From Ferruginibacter sp. HRS2-29 (GTDB lineage: Bacteria > Bacteroidota > Bacteroidia > Chitinophagales > Chitinophagaceae), in contig NZ_RJUB01000004.1 in assembly GCF_024343615.1 (NCBI RefSeq), positions 62,001-126,000 of the forward strand: a DNA stretch of 64,000 nt, given 5' to 3'. Of this stretch, positions 48,273-57,805 are shown one piece after another. Within the stretch, counting starts at the first letter, position 1. Each line of letters starts with the position of its first letter. The translations under genes were made by a program, and so were the position numbers. The notes under the pieces were generated by a model, which worked only from the letters and a program-made list of their open reading frames with translations, did not search any database and was not told the DNA's origin.

Positions 48273-51246
48273 ACGGTGTTTCTAATCCCCAATCCCTTCC
48301 CTTATCAACCGCTGGTACTCCCTCTGTAATCCATCTTGCCGGTTTGGCACCTTTGAGGTAATAATCGAAAAATTGCGCCAGCCTTACAGAAAGGTCTTTA
48401 CGGTTCTTTCTTTCCACCAGATTGTGATCTTCACCATTGTATTCAAGCATCCAGACTTTTTTGCCCAACCTGCGCAAAGCAGTAAAATATTCAATCCCCT
48501 GGTACCACGGCACGGAGCCATCCGCATCGTTGTGCATCAGCAGTAAAGGAGTCTTTACTTTGTCGGCATAAAACAACGGTGAATTTTTGATGTACAGATC
48601 CTGGCGTTGCCATAAAGTAGCGCCGATCCTGCTTTGAGTTTTCTCGTATTGAAACTGCCTGTTGAGGCCTGTTCCCCAGCGTATACCACCATAAGCACTC
48701 GTCATGTTTGCCACAGGCGCACCTGCTCCCGCGGCCCTGAACATATTGGTACGGGTGATGAGGTAAGCTACCTGGTAGCCTCCCCAGCTTTGTCCCTGTA
48801 TAGCCATCCTGGTACTATCAATGAACGGCATTTTGGCCAGGAATTTTGCAGCGCTAACCACGCTGTTGTAAGCGCTCTGCCCGGGCTCACCGGTTTTGTA
48901 ATAAATATTAGGGTCGAATACGATGTATTCATTGCTCACAAAATATGGAATGTTGACTGTCGAAGCGCTTGGTGCCGGGACCTTATAACTGAACAACCCG
49001 TCGGTATTGCGTTCGTAGAAATAAAAGATGACAGGATATTTTTTCTTAGGGTCAAAATTCTGCGGCTTGTATAAAATACCTTCGCTCATTTTTCCATCAA
49101 ACATTTTCCAGCGTACAAGCTCTGCCGTTAGCCAGTTATAGGCGTCCTGCTGTGCTGCAATATCCGTAAGCTTTACCGGATTTCTGAGGTCTGCACCGGC
49201 ATATAATTCCGAGGCCGCGATGCTTGTTTTCTGCAACAGATAAATATTGGCGTTATCTGCTTTCAATGTGCTCAGGTAAGCATTCGGACCAGTGACAATC
49301 TCTGTGGGATCCGCTGTTTCATTTACTTTTTTTATAAAAAAACCATTGAATTTATTCACTTTGTTCAACGACTGGAGCAGGATGGTTTCATCCTTATCGA
49401 TGAACCGTTTTTCCTGGTCGAGGCGTACATAATTAAACTCCGTCTTGTTCTTTTTACCATAGCCGTTGGTGATGTTTTTCGGGGAAACCGCTCCTGATGG
49501 GTCTACCTGCCAGATATCGAATTCATCTTTGATCAAAAAATACTGATCATCCGTAGTCCAGCCGATCGTTCCGGCAGGAGATGGGAAATCAGGCACATCG
49601 TTTTCGGTATCGTATAAAGGTTCTTTGATCTTGTCCGTAATATTTTTTATTATACCCGTTGTTACATTATAAGTGAAATAGTCTTTCTTTTCCGGATTGT
49701 ACCAGTATACATATTTACCATTCGGCGATGCCTGGAAAAATCCGTTATTATTGGCAAGGATAATTTTGCGCTGGCCATTACTTGTATTCACAACATAGGC
49801 GGTATACTTCTGGCGGCCTTCCCATTGCGATGCGATCCTGTTGCCACGGGTGCTCTGAGCCAGCGCCCAATCGGCATTCCCTTCATTTACGGTAGAAACG
49901 TTTTCAGCATCAAAAGCACCGATCTGGATCATTCCCGGCTGTCCGATGTTGATCACAGATACGTAACTGCGCTTCTGCTCCTGGGCGAGCTGCCTCAGTT
50001 GCTGCGGCTGCAGGTAATCATCGTTGTAATGCCACACATCGAGTCTCGCCAGTTCAAAATCTACCAGGTTGGTATCTTTCGCCGGCTGGACCGGCGATAC
50101 GCCAAAAAATAATTTGCTGCCATCTTTACTGAAATCCATCCAGGCATTCTCACTAACGGTATAGCCTAACTGCATTCCGGGTGTATTCTTATCGGATAAG
50201 GCAATAGCCGAATCTTTGCCATTGCTGTAATACCAGAGTTTGTAGAATTTCTGCAAGGCCTTTGTGCTGCTGTCACGCTCCGCAACAAACCCTAGCTGAT
50301 TGCCTGCTTTATCAAATACAAAATTTCTGGCGTCGTTAAAACCTTTCATGACCGTATCGATCCTGGATGTGGCCAACTCATATAATAGTACCAGTTGTTT
50401 GCTGTTGCTATCCTTCGCATTCTTTGTTATTTCAAGCAACAGTTTCGTTCCTTTTTCATCAAATAAATATTCGCTCACGCGTGCAAATGTTTTGCTCTTA
50501 TTACCGCTAAGCTCACGGATAACCAGGTCTGTACCTTCCGTTGCAGCACCACCCGGAGCATCATCTCCTTCTGCATCGGTGAGCGATTGTTCGAGTAGCA
50601 GATCATCCGCTTTTTTATAAATTTCTTTCACCGCTTTTTGAGCAGCCACGATCACTTCTTCTTTTTCAATTTTACCTTTTACAGAATCGATGGACCTGCG
50701 GATCACAGAATCTGCCAGCTTTGTCAGCATATCTATCCTCAACTTCAATGAATCAGGTGAAAGTTTTTTCTTCGAGGTATCCGGCAGTGCTTTTTCCATC
50801 TGGTAAGCCACCCAGCCAAAACCTTTTTTAGCCGTTTTATAAGATTTGATCCTCGCGATCTTCGTTACGCTATCTGCCCCAAGCGTTACGATCGCGAGCG
50901 AATCTTTCGGCATTTCATCCGGCTTTTTCTTTTTGATCCGTGCCTGGCGTGTATCCTGGTAGACCGGCTTAATTTTGAAGATTGCAAAACGACTGTCTTC
51001 TGTTATCACAGCACTATATCCACGTGGCACTGCGAGTTTATAATTGGTAGAAAGATTTTTGATCACCAGTTCACCATCCCCCTCCTGCGCATTGATCGTA
51101 TACAATACATATTTACCATCGTTGCTGATGGTACGCTCGCCTGCCGATTTCCAGTTGTCGTATACGGAATGATCGATCGGTCTTTTAACCTGCCCCGAAA
51201 CAATTGCAGAGATCAATAATAAAACAGGAAGAAATATCTTGTGCAT
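48271..51246 (-). CDS. Prolyl oligopeptidase family (S9) serine peptidase
   Basis: 991 residues from MHKIFLPVLLLISAIVSGQV, a signal peptide; a longer open frame to 51369 starts inside unrelated sequence. The N-terminal 650 residues have the beta-propeller character (SDDGKYVLYTINAQEGDGEL-like, SNDGKYVLYTINAQEGDGEL). The C-terminal alpha/beta hydrolase has the nucleophile motif GQSWGGYQ (about residue 816), Asp in MHNDADGSVPW (about 915) and the catalytic His in NGEDHNLVER (about 948). Such enzymes cleave small peptides in the periplasm or at the surface. Monocistronic. Confidence 0.88.
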   Translation of the reverse strand: MHKIFLPVLLLISAIVSGQVKRPIDHSVYDNWKSAGERTISNDGKYVLYTINAQEGDGELVIKNLSTNYKLAVPRGYSAVITEDSRFAIFKIKPVYQDTRQARIKKKKPDEMPKDSLAIVTLGADSVTKIARIKSYKTAKKGFGWVAYQMEKALPDTSKKKLSPDSLKLRIDMLTKLADSVIRRSIDSVKGKIEKEEVIVAAQKAVKEIYKKADDLLLEQSLTDAEGDDAPGGAATEGTDLVIRELSGNKSKTFARVSEYLFDEKGTKLLLEITKNAKDSNSKQLVLLYELATSRIDTVMKGFNDARNFVFDKAGNQLGFVAERDSSTKALQKFYKLWYYSNGKDSAIALSDKNTPGMQLGYTVSENAWMDFSKDGSKLFFGVSPVQPAKDTNLVDFELARLDVWHYNDDYLQPQQLRQLAQEQKRSYVSVINIGQPGMIQIGAFDAENVSTVNEGNADWALAQSTRGNRIASQWEGRQKYTAYVVNTSNGQRKIILANNNGFFQASPNGKYVYWYNPEKKDYFTYNVTTGIIKNITDKIKEPLYDTENDVPDFPSPAGTIGWTTDDQYFLIKDEFDIWQVDPSGAVSPKNITNGYGKKNKTEFNYVRLDQEKRFIDKDETILLQSLNKVNKFNGFFIKKVNETADPTEIVTGPNAYLSTLKADNANIYLLQKTSIAASELYAGADLRNPVKLTDIAAQQDAYNWLTAELVRWKMFDGKMSEGILYKPQNFDPKKKYPVIFYFYERNTDGLFSYKVPAPSASTVNIPYFVSNEYIVFDPNIYYKTGEPGQSAYNSVVSAAKFLAKMPFIDSTRMAIQGQSWGGYQVAYLITRTNMFRAAGAGAPVANMTSAYGGIRWGTGLNRQFQYEKTQSRIGATLWQRQDLYIKNSPLFYADKVKTPLLLMHNDADGSVPWYQGIEYFTALRRLGKKVWMLEYNGEDHNLVERKNRKDLSVRLAQFFDYYLKGAKPARWITEGVPAVDKGRDWGLETP

Positions 51247-51309
51247 AACCAGAAAGTTTTGCCTAAAGATATTAAAAGAGAGCGGAAATTGTTTACCGTT
51301 CATAATCCT

Positions 51310-51365
51310 GTAGGTACATGCCTTTGACGCGTACTTCGCCGTACGCGTCAAAGGCATGTACCTAC
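51310..51365. repeat. Perfect 25-bp inverted repeat with GTACGCGTC core
   Basis: Arms 51310-51334 and 51341-51365 are exact reverse complements around TTCGCC. The right arm supplies the TAG stop of the PAP2 gene (51362-51364). The inner end GTAC/GTACGCGTC is itself nearly palindromic. Between two minus-strand genes. Confidence 0.92.
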
Positions 51366-52069
51366 ACAATTTTGTTGAAGCGGAGGTTGCGCCTGTTCTC
51401 CACCTGCCGTAAGATCACGAGTGTGATCACCATCCACATGAATCCCATGCAGAATCCCGCGATCACATCGCTGGCATAATGCACGCGAAGATAGATCCGG
51501 CTGATACCTACGAGTAGTGTTACCAATATAAAAATTATAACGGCGAGGTATCTTTTCCAACCCTTGAACCGGGATTTGTAAATAAGATAGATCACTATCC
51601 CAAAAAATGTAAAACTCATGAAAGCATGGCCGCTCGGGAAACTCAGCCCCTTCACTTCATGAAGCAAAGGCATATCCGGCCTTGGGCGCCTGAACAACAT
51701 TTTCAGGCCGAACATTACGCATAAACTGCTCAATGAAACCACGGCAACCCTGATGCCATTCCAGTTATTTTTTCTTACAAAAAAATAATAGGCCATCAAC
51801 AGAATAAAAGCGGGTATTAAAAAATATTGCGAGCCCAGCAGCGTAAAGAATTCCATGATGGAAGTATTCTTATCAGAAACATGCTGCTTCAGATAAATGA
51901 ATATACGCTGATCGAAAGAATTCTTCTTTAAGAAGAAAATTCTTTTAATAAAAAAAACTACAATTACTAGTGCGACTAAAAAAGATATCATGGTCGCACA
52001 TATCTTGAATGTGATAGTACGCTTCTTTTTTTGTGTGACAGTATGATATGGCTGTTGCAGTTCGGGCAT
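51362..52069 (-). CDS. PAP2 family phosphatase
   Basis: 235 residues starting MPELQQPYHTVTQKKKRTIT, six membrane segments. The three PAP2 motifs are present: KMLFRRPRPD (KxxxxxxRP), FPSGHAFMSF (PSGH) and SRIYLRVHYASDV (SRxxxxxHxxxD). The family removes phosphate from lipid phosphates or undecaprenyl pyrophosphate. The longer open frame (to 52279) overlaps the trmH gene and is not used. The stop lies in a 25-bp palindrome arm. On the minus strand, downstream of trmH with 88 bases between. Confidence 0.92.
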   Translation of the reverse strand: MPELQQPYHTVTQKKKRTITFKICATMISFLVALVIVVFFIKRIFFLKKNSFDQRIFIYLKQHVSDKNTSIMEFFTLLGSQYFLIPAFILLMAYYFFVRKNNWNGIRVAVVSLSSLCVMFGLKMLFRRPRPDMPLLHEVKGLSFPSGHAFMSFTFFGIVIYLIYKSRFKGWKRYLAVIIFILVTLLVGISRIYLRVHYASDVIAGFCMGFMWMVITLVILRQVENRRNLRFNKIV

Positions 52070-52157
52070 ATTCGGTCTATCGATCCGGCTGTGATAATGT
52101 TTTGAAGCTAAAAGGCATGGAGAAAATATCATACCAATGCATTTTTTAACCCCATTG

Positions 52158-52745
52158 TTATTCCTCAATAAAACCCCATGAAGCCCTGAGTTCCGCCATG
52201 TGAGCGGGTTCCAGGCGGGCAGACTCATAATGCCCCGCGATTGTTTTTTGCCGGAAGGCTTCATAAACACTGACAGCACACGCTACAGAAATATTGAGCG
52301 ATTTAATGATGCCCACCTGTGGAATAATGAAGTTTCCATCGGCCAACCCGATAATCTCGTCGCTGCACCCGCTATGCTCATTGCCAAATACCAGCGCTAC
52401 TTTTTGCGTAAGATCAAGTTCGTAAAGGCCAACGGCATCAGTGCTGAGGTGGGTGGTATATATCTTATCAAAACGTTTGCGAAGCTCTGCAAAACAGGTA
52501 GCGGCATCTGTAAACTGGTGTACCGTCAGCCATTTGGCTGCGCTGGAAGAACTTTTGGCTCCCCATTTTTTATGGTTCTCTATTTTCGAATTGAGTATGT
52601 AGATGTCTTGTATCCCCACTGCATCGCAGGTGCGCATTACTGCTGAAATATTATGCGGGTCTGCCACATTTTCCAATACCACGGTAAGCCCTGGCTGCCT
52701 TTTTACCAAAACATTCGTCAGGCGTTCATTTCTTTCTGGAGTCAT
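52158..52745 (-). CDS. trmH: TrmH-type tRNA (guanosine-2'-O)-methyltransferase
   Basis: 195 residues of the SPOUT/TrmH family. Motif 1 is LENVADPHNISAVMRTCDAV, motif 2 is KVALVFGNEHSGCSDEII, and motif 3 is FIIPQVGIIKSLNISVACAV. These, and the size, fit TrmH, which methylates the ribose of G18 in tRNA. No N-terminal RNA-binding extension is present. The start ATG at 52745 is the first in the frame. Likely co-oriented with the PAP2 gene. Confidence 0.92.
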   Translation of the reverse strand: MTPERNERLTNVLVKRQPGLTVVLENVADPHNISAVMRTCDAVGIQDIYILNSKIENHKKWGAKSSSSAAKWLTVHQFTDAATCFAELRKRFDKIYTTHLSTDAVGLYELDLTQKVALVFGNEHSGCSDEIIGLADGNFIIPQVGIIKSLNISVACAVSVYEAFRQKTIAGHYESARLEPAHMAELRASWGFIEE

Positions 52746-52834
52746 GTTGCGAAAATCTGCATAAACTACCTTTCATCAAAATATTTTTTGCGTCAGCAGA
52801 TCATTCCATACATTTAACGATAAATCATTCCAAC

Positions 52835-54865
52835 ATGAAAAAGTTAGCTTTCTATGCCATCAGCTGCTGTTTGCTGGCATCCTGCAACAATGCAGACAAA
52901 GGAAAGGACGGTTCCAAACCTGATATCCTTGCTGCCAACCTCGACTCGACCGTGAGCCCGGGAGAAGATTTTTTTCAATACGCCAATGGCGGATGGATAA
53001 AACGCACGCCAATCCCCGGAGCCGAAAGTGGCTGGGGAATCGGCAACATGGTGCAGGATGAAATATATGAAAGGCTGAAGAAGATCAATGAAGATGCTGC
53101 AAAAGAAAAAGCGGCGGCGGGAAGTATCTCACAAAAGATTGGCGATTATTGGAAAAGCGGGATGGATAGCGCAGCAATAGAAAAAGCAGGTTTATCGCCT
53201 TTGCAGGCCGATCTTAAAGCAATTGATGCTATCAGTAATACAGATCAACTGATCGCTACGGCTGCCAATCTTCATAAAAAATCTGTTGGCGGATTTTTCG
53301 GGACTTACGTAGGGCAGGATGATAAAAACAGTGAAGTGATGGCTTTCTTTGTGAGCCAGGGTGGGCTTGGATTACCTAACAGGGATTATTATTTTGACAC
53401 CGATGAGCGCACGCTTAAAATAAAAGCGGCATATCGTGAATATATGGCAAAAACATTCCGTCAGCTGGATACTGCTACTGCAGCAAAAAATGCTGAAGCT
53501 GTTTTTGCTTTGGAAACAAAACTGGCAAAAGCGAGCAGGAAACTGGCTGACCTCCGTGATCCATACAAGAATTACAATAAGATGAGCTGGTTGCAACTCG
53601 CTGCTATTGCTCCGGATATTAACTGGAACGAATACACGAAAATATCAGGCGCCAATAAGGTTGATTCTGTCATAGTTGGCCAGCCGGAATTTTTAAAAAC
53701 ACTCAGTGCTGAAGTAAAATCCACCCCGATCGACACCTGGAAAAGTTATCTAAAGCTCCGGCTGATACAGGCTTCGGCACCCTATCTTGATCATGTAACT
53801 TTCAACAATAATTTTGAATACCGCAAATCCCTCACCGGTGCCACCGAGCCAAGGCCAAGGTGGAAACGTGTGCTGGATGCAGAGGAAGATGCTATGGGTG
53901 AGGCTTTGGGACAATTATTCGTAAAAGAATATTTCGGAGAAACGGCCAAGAAACGTTACAATGATATCGTGGAAAATGTGAGGGCGGCGTACAAAGAAAG
54001 GATCGCAAAACTTTCCTGGATGAGCGATAGCACCAAACAAAAAGCGTTTGAGAAGCTGGCGAAGATCACCAAAAAAGTGGGCTACCCGGATAAATGGAAA
54101 GATTTCAGTGCCTTGAAAATAGATGATGGTCCATGGATCCTGAATGTGCAAAGAGGCGCAGAATGGTGGCATAATTACGAGATCAACAAACTGGGCAAAC
54201 CGGTAGACCGCAGCGAATGGGGGATGAACCCACAGGAATACAATGCCTATTACAACCCAAGCAACAACGAGATCGTGATGCCGGCGGGCATCTTCGCTGT
54301 GCCCGGCTACCGCGATGAAGACCTGGATGATGCTGTGGTGTATGGTTATGCGGCCGCTTCAACCATCGGTCACGAAATCACGCATGGTTTCGATGACCAG
54401 GGAAGGCAATATGATGCAGCAGGCAACCTCAAAAACTGGTGGACCAAAACCGATGAGGATGAATTTTCAAAAAGGGCTTCCATGATCATCAAACAATTCA
54501 ACGAATTTGTTCCTGTTGATACCCTGCACATCAATGGCGATGCCACCCAGGGAGAAAACATCGCCGATCTTGGTGGTATGCTGATCGGGCTGGATGCGTT
54601 CAAGAAAACAGCAGCTTACAAAAAGAATGAAAAAATAGCAGGATTGACGCAACTTCAACGCTACTTCATGGGTTATGCATTGGGCTGGTTATATACAGTA
54701 AAAAAAGAACGCCTGGCTAATCTTGTGAAGACAGATGTGCATTCTCCAGCAAAAGAAAGAGTGAACGGACCGGTGGTGAACATTCCGGAATTTTATGAAG
54801 CTTTCGGCATCAAGAAAGGGGATAAGATGTACAGGCCTGATAGTTTGCGGGTAAATATCTGGTAA
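52835..54865 (+). CDS. M13-family metallopeptidase lipoprotein
   Basis: 676 residues. The signal peptide ends at LLASCNNADKGK with a lipoprotein Cys at about residue 17. PGEDFFQYANGGWIKRTPIP is the N-terminal M13 signature, and the zinc site HExxH is in STIGHEITHGFDDQGRQYDA (about residue 512) with the third ligand Glu in GENIADLGGMLIG (about residue 573). Neprilysin-like enzymes degrade peptides. The C-terminal part ends with the FYEAFGIKKGDKMYRPD segment normal for the family. A hairpin terminator follows at 54932. Confidence 0.95.
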   Translation: MKKLAFYAISCCLLASCNNADKGKDGSKPDILAANLDSTVSPGEDFFQYANGGWIKRTPIPGAESGWGIGNMVQDEIYERLKKINEDAAKEKAAAGSISQKIGDYWKSGMDSAAIEKAGLSPLQADLKAIDAISNTDQLIATAANLHKKSVGGFFGTYVGQDDKNSEVMAFFVSQGGLGLPNRDYYFDTDERTLKIKAAYREYMAKTFRQLDTATAAKNAEAVFALETKLAKASRKLADLRDPYKNYNKMSWLQLAAIAPDINWNEYTKISGANKVDSVIVGQPEFLKTLSAEVKSTPIDTWKSYLKLRLIQASAPYLDHVTFNNNFEYRKSLTGATEPRPRWKRVLDAEEDAMGEALGQLFVKEYFGETAKKRYNDIVENVRAAYKERIAKLSWMSDSTKQKAFEKLAKITKKVGYPDKWKDFSALKIDDGPWILNVQRGAEWWHNYEINKLGKPVDRSEWGMNPQEYNAYYNPSNNEIVMPAGIFAVPGYRDEDLDDAVVYGYAAASTIGHEITHGFDDQGRQYDAAGNLKNWWTKTDEDEFSKRASMIIKQFNEFVPVDTLHINGDATQGENIADLGGMLIGLDAFKKTAAYKKNEKIAGLTQLQRYFMGYALGWLYTVKKERLANLVKTDVHSPAKERVNGPVVNIPEFYEAFGIKKGDKMYRPDSLRVNIW

Positions 54866-54876
54866 GAATAAAAAGC

Positions 54877-55046
54877 GCTGATTTGAAAAAGATGAAAAGA
54901 TTTCGCTGATTATTTTGCTGGCGCAAAATGGAAATGCAGTTTGTCAGAATTTGGAGCTCTTGAAGTTCAGATACTGTCAAACTGCATTTTTGTTTTTATG
55001 AAATAAAAACAATCAGCGAAATCACATCATCCTTTTGAAATCTGCG
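54877..55046. repeat. Inverted-arm element with AAATCAGCG units
   Basis: Left side 54877-54915 (GCTGATTTGAAAAAGATGAA then AAGATTTCGCTGATTA), right side 55010-55046 (AATCAGCGAAATCACATCAT then CCTTTTGAAATCTGCG). The M13 terminator (54932-54996) is inside. Between convergent M13 and hisIE genes. Confidence 0.75.
54932..54996 (+). terminator. Intrinsic terminator of the M13 peptidase gene
   Basis: 12-bp stem AAATGCAGTTTG/CAAACTGCATTT (54932-54943 with 54978-54989) extended by a few inner pairs, then TTTTTGTTTTT. Confidence 0.75.
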
Positions 55047-55047
55047 A

Positions 55048-55656
55048 TTATTTTTTTTGCTCATGCCTTTGTTTCAATACACCCTCAATCTCGTTCATCG
55101 TCATTCCCTTTGCCTGTAATAATATCAGGTAATGAAATAAAAGATCAGCCGCTTCATTCTTAAATAACTCATCATTATCATCTTTTGCCTCTATCACAAG
55201 CTCCACAGCCTCCTCGCCTACTTTCTGCGCAATTTTGTTGATCCCTTTTTTGAATAATGAACTGGTGTAAGATGTTTCAGCAGCTTCATTCTTTCTTTGC
55301 GTAATGATCGATTCAAGCGCCGGAATAAAACTCTGGGCTACATTTTTTTCTCCCCAGCAGGTATCGGTCCCCTTGTGGCAAACGGGGCCTGCAGGACGGA
55401 CTTTGATAAGCAGGCTGTCGTTATCGCAATCAACACTGATCTCATTTACATGAAGAAAATTGCCGCTTTCCTCTCCTTTTGTCCAGAGCCTGTTTTTGCT
55501 CCGGCTAAAAAATGTGACAAGTCTCAGCTCTGTTGTTTTGTCCAAAGCTTCCTGGTTCATGAAACCCAGCATAAGGACTTTGAGCGTCACCGCATCCTGT
55601 ATGATTGCCGGAGCCAATCCGTCGGTGTATTTTTTAAAATCGATTTGCATCTTCAA
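55048..55656 (-). CDS. hisI: Bifunctional phosphoribosyl-AMP cyclohydrolase / phosphoribosyl-ATP pyrophosphatase
   Basis: 202 residues, a HisIE fusion for steps 2 and 3 of histidine biosynthesis. The N-terminal PRA-CH part has VNEISVDCDNDSLLIKVRP (metal Asp/Cys residues) and CHKGTDTCWGE. The C-terminal PRA-PH part has KVGEEAVELVIEAKDDNDELFKN-like helices and AADLLFHYLILL. Last gene of the his operon, 16 bases after hisF. Ends facing the M13 gene. Confidence 0.94.
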   Translation of the reverse strand: MKMQIDFKKYTDGLAPAIIQDAVTLKVLMLGFMNQEALDKTTELRLVTFFSRSKNRLWTKGEESGNFLHVNEISVDCDNDSLLIKVRPAGPVCHKGTDTCWGEKNVAQSFIPALESIITQRKNEAAETSYTSSLFKKGINKIAQKVGEEAVELVIEAKDDNDELFKNEAADLLFHYLILLQAKGMTMNEIEGVLKQRHEQKK

Positions 55657-55672
55657 ATAATTTATCGGTTAA

Positions 55673-56431
55673 TCAACTCCTCACCGGAATATGATGGATA
55701 TCTAAATATTTTTTCAATTCAGGGATGGCTATTTCTTTATAATGAAAAACACTGGCGGCTAAAGCGGCATCGGCTTTTCCTTTGCTGAAAACCTGCTCAA
55801 AATCTTTCATTGTTCCGGCACCGCCGGAAGCTATAACGGGAATGGATAAACGCTCAGATAACTCAGCTGTGATATCCAACGCAAAACCGTCTTTGGTGCC
55901 ATCATTGTTCATCGACGTGAGCAATATTTCCCCGGCGCCAAGTTCCGCAGCCCGGATAGCCCAATCGATAGCCCTGGTGCTGGTTTTTACACGGCCACCG
56001 TTGAGATACACATACCATCCGCCGTCATCCTCTTTTTTTGTATCGATCGCCAGCACGATACACTGGCTGCCAAATGCATCACTCAACTCTTTTATAAGCG
56101 ATGGGTTGTTGAATGCTGCCGTATTCACAGAAACCTTATCGGCACCGCTCCGCAACAAATCCTGCACATCTTCCACACTGCTTATGCCACCCCCGACTGT
56201 GAAAGGAATGTTGATCGCCGATGCAATTTTTTTCACCAGTTCCACCAGGGCTTTCCTTTTCTCTACCGTAGCTGTTATGTCTAAAAAAACAAGTTCGTCA
56301 GCACCCTGCGAAGAATAAAACACCGCCAGTTCTACAGGATCACCTGCATCGCGTATCTGTTCAAAGTTGATGCCTTTGACTGTGCGGCCGTCCCGGATAT
56401 CAAGACATGGTATGATTCTTTTACAAAGCAT
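55673..56431 (-). CDS. hisF: Imidazole glycerol phosphate synthase, cyclase subunit
   Basis: 252 residues, a TIM barrel. [20 protein letters not shown] holds the catalytic Asp11, and [20 protein letters not shown] the second at about 130. With HisH it makes imidazole glycerol phosphate and AICAR from PRFAR. It lies 8 bases after hisA in the operon. [20 protein letters not shown] and the C-terminal [20 protein letters not shown] phosphate-binding parts are normal. Confidence 0.96.
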   Translation of the reverse strand: MLCKRIIPCLDIRDGRTVKGINFEQIRDAGDPVELAVFYSSQGADELVFLDITATVEKRKALVELVKKIASAINIPFTVGGGISSVEDVQDLLRSGADKVSVNTAAFNNPSLIKELSDAFGSQCIVLAIDTKKEDDGGWYVYLNGGRVKTSTRAIDWAIRAAELGAGEILLTSMNNDGTKDGFALDITAELSERLSIPVIASGGAGTMKDFEQVFSKGKADAALAASVFHYKEIAIPELKKYLDIHHIPVRS

Positions 56432-56439
56432 GGATTCAA

Positions 56440-57201
56440 TTAAGAATTAAAAATTGAGAGATCTTCGATGCGGATATTACCTTCATAGAGGGCTTTGCCG
56501 ATAATGACCCCGCTGCAACCGGCATCCTTCAGGTCTTGTATATCTTTAGTACTACTGACGCCCCCGCTGGCAACGAGGTTTGTTTCGGGATGCTGCATCA
56601 ATATAGCTTTATACAAATCTGTAGACGGGCCCTGCAACACACCATCTTTGGCGATATCGGTACAAAAAATATTGGTAGTGCCCAGGCTGATGATCTTGCC
56701 TATGAAGTCAAAAATGTTTACACCGCCGTCTTCCAGCCAACCGCTGATCTTTACTTTTTCTTCCAGGACATCAGCACCGATAAAAAACTTATCTGCACCG
56801 AATTCCATCAGCCACTCTTCTATCAGCAATGGCTCTTTTACAGCAAGGCTTCCAATGGTGACCATCGCTGCTCCGGCATCCAGTATCTGTTTTACATCAA
56901 CAATCTTTTTTACGCCGCCACCAAAATCAATTTTTAAAGAAGTGGAAGAAGCCACTTTTTCCAATACCTCAAAGTTAATGACCTGCCCCTTTCTGGCCCC
57001 ATCCAGATCTACGATGTGCAACCGTTTTATCCCTGCTGCTTCAAACCGTTTTGCCACTTCCACCGGATCATCACTGTAAATTTTACTGGTGGCGTAATCA
57101 CCTTTTGTGAGACGTACGCATTTACCTTCCATGATGTCGATCGCAGGAACTATAAATTCCCCGGATCTTTCCTGTAACCCGTCGCTGTTGAATGTTGCCA
57201 T
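56440..57201 (-). CDS. hisA: ProFAR isomerase
   Basis: 253 residues, a TIM barrel related to His[21 protein letters not shown] holds the N-terminal catalytic Asp, and [20 protein letters not shown] a phosphate-binding loop; [20 protein letters not shown] contains the second Asp. It isomerises ProFAR to PRFAR. The first dozen residues ([14 protein letters not shown]) form a non-conserved extension. The gap to hisH is 16 bases. Confidence 0.95.
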   Translation of the reverse strand: MATFNSDGLQERSGEFIVPAIDIMEGKCVRLTKGDYATSKIYSDDPVEVAKRFEAAGIKRLHIVDLDGARKGQVINFEVLEKVASSTSLKIDFGGGVKKIVDVKQILDAGAAMVTIGSLAVKEPLLIEEWLMEFGADKFFIGADVLEEKVKISGWLEDGGVNIFDFIGKIISLGTTNIFCTDIAKDGVLQGPSTDLYKAILMQHPETNLVASGGVSSTKDIQDLKDAGCSGVIIGKALYEGNIRIEDLSIFNS

Positions 57202-57217
57202 AATAATTTATTTTATA

Positions 57218-57805
57218 TCAAACCAACGAAAGAAAATTTTGCAAAATCATTTCACCAATACTACCCGATTTTTCCGGGTGAAACTGCACGGCATAAAAAT
57301 TATCTTTTTGCAAAGCAGCACTGTAAGGGATGCCATACTCCGTTGTAGCCACCGTTTGACTGCACACTTCCGCATAATAACTATGAACACAATAAACAAA
57401 TCCGTTCTCTTTCACGGTATCGAATAGCGGCGAAGCATACCCGAAAATATTATTCCAGCCTACCTGCGGAACCTTTAATCCTTCGAGCTCAAAACGCCTG
57501 ACAGCGGTATCAAATATCCCCAGGCAACCGGTATTACCCTCTTCGGAATGCCGGCAAAGCAGCTGTAATCCAAGGCAGATGCCCAGTACAGGCTGTTTCA
57601 ACGAAACGATCACCTGATCCAGGCTTTTATTCCGCAGCTTTTGCATGGCCGCAGCGGCATGCCCCACGCCGGGAAAGATCACTTTATCGGCCTCCCGTAT
57701 CAAACCCGTATCATCCGTGAGGAAACTTTCTACACCCAACCGCTGCAAAGCATTCATCACGCTCTGCACATTTCCTGCATCGTAATCGATCACCGCTATT
57801 TTCAT
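57218..57805 (-). CDS. hisH: Imidazole glycerol phosphate synthase, glutaminase subunit
   Basis: 195 residues. The class I amidotransferase Cys is in LGICLGLQLLCRHSEEG (about residue 79), the His-Glu pair in VQFHPEKSGSIGEMILQ. It supplies ammonia to HisF. The ATG start at 57805 overlaps the hisB stop by one base, indicating translational coupling. Length normal. Confidence 0.96.
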   Translation of the reverse strand: MKIAVIDYDAGNVQSVMNALQRLGVESFLTDDTGLIREADKVIFPGVGHAAAAMQKLRNKSLDQVIVSLKQPVLGICLGLQLLCRHSEEGNTGCLGIFDTAVRRFELEGLKVPQVGWNNIFGYASPLFDTVKENGFVYCVHSYYAEVCSQTVATTEYGIPYSAALQKDNFYAVQFHPEKSGSIGEMILQNFLSLV

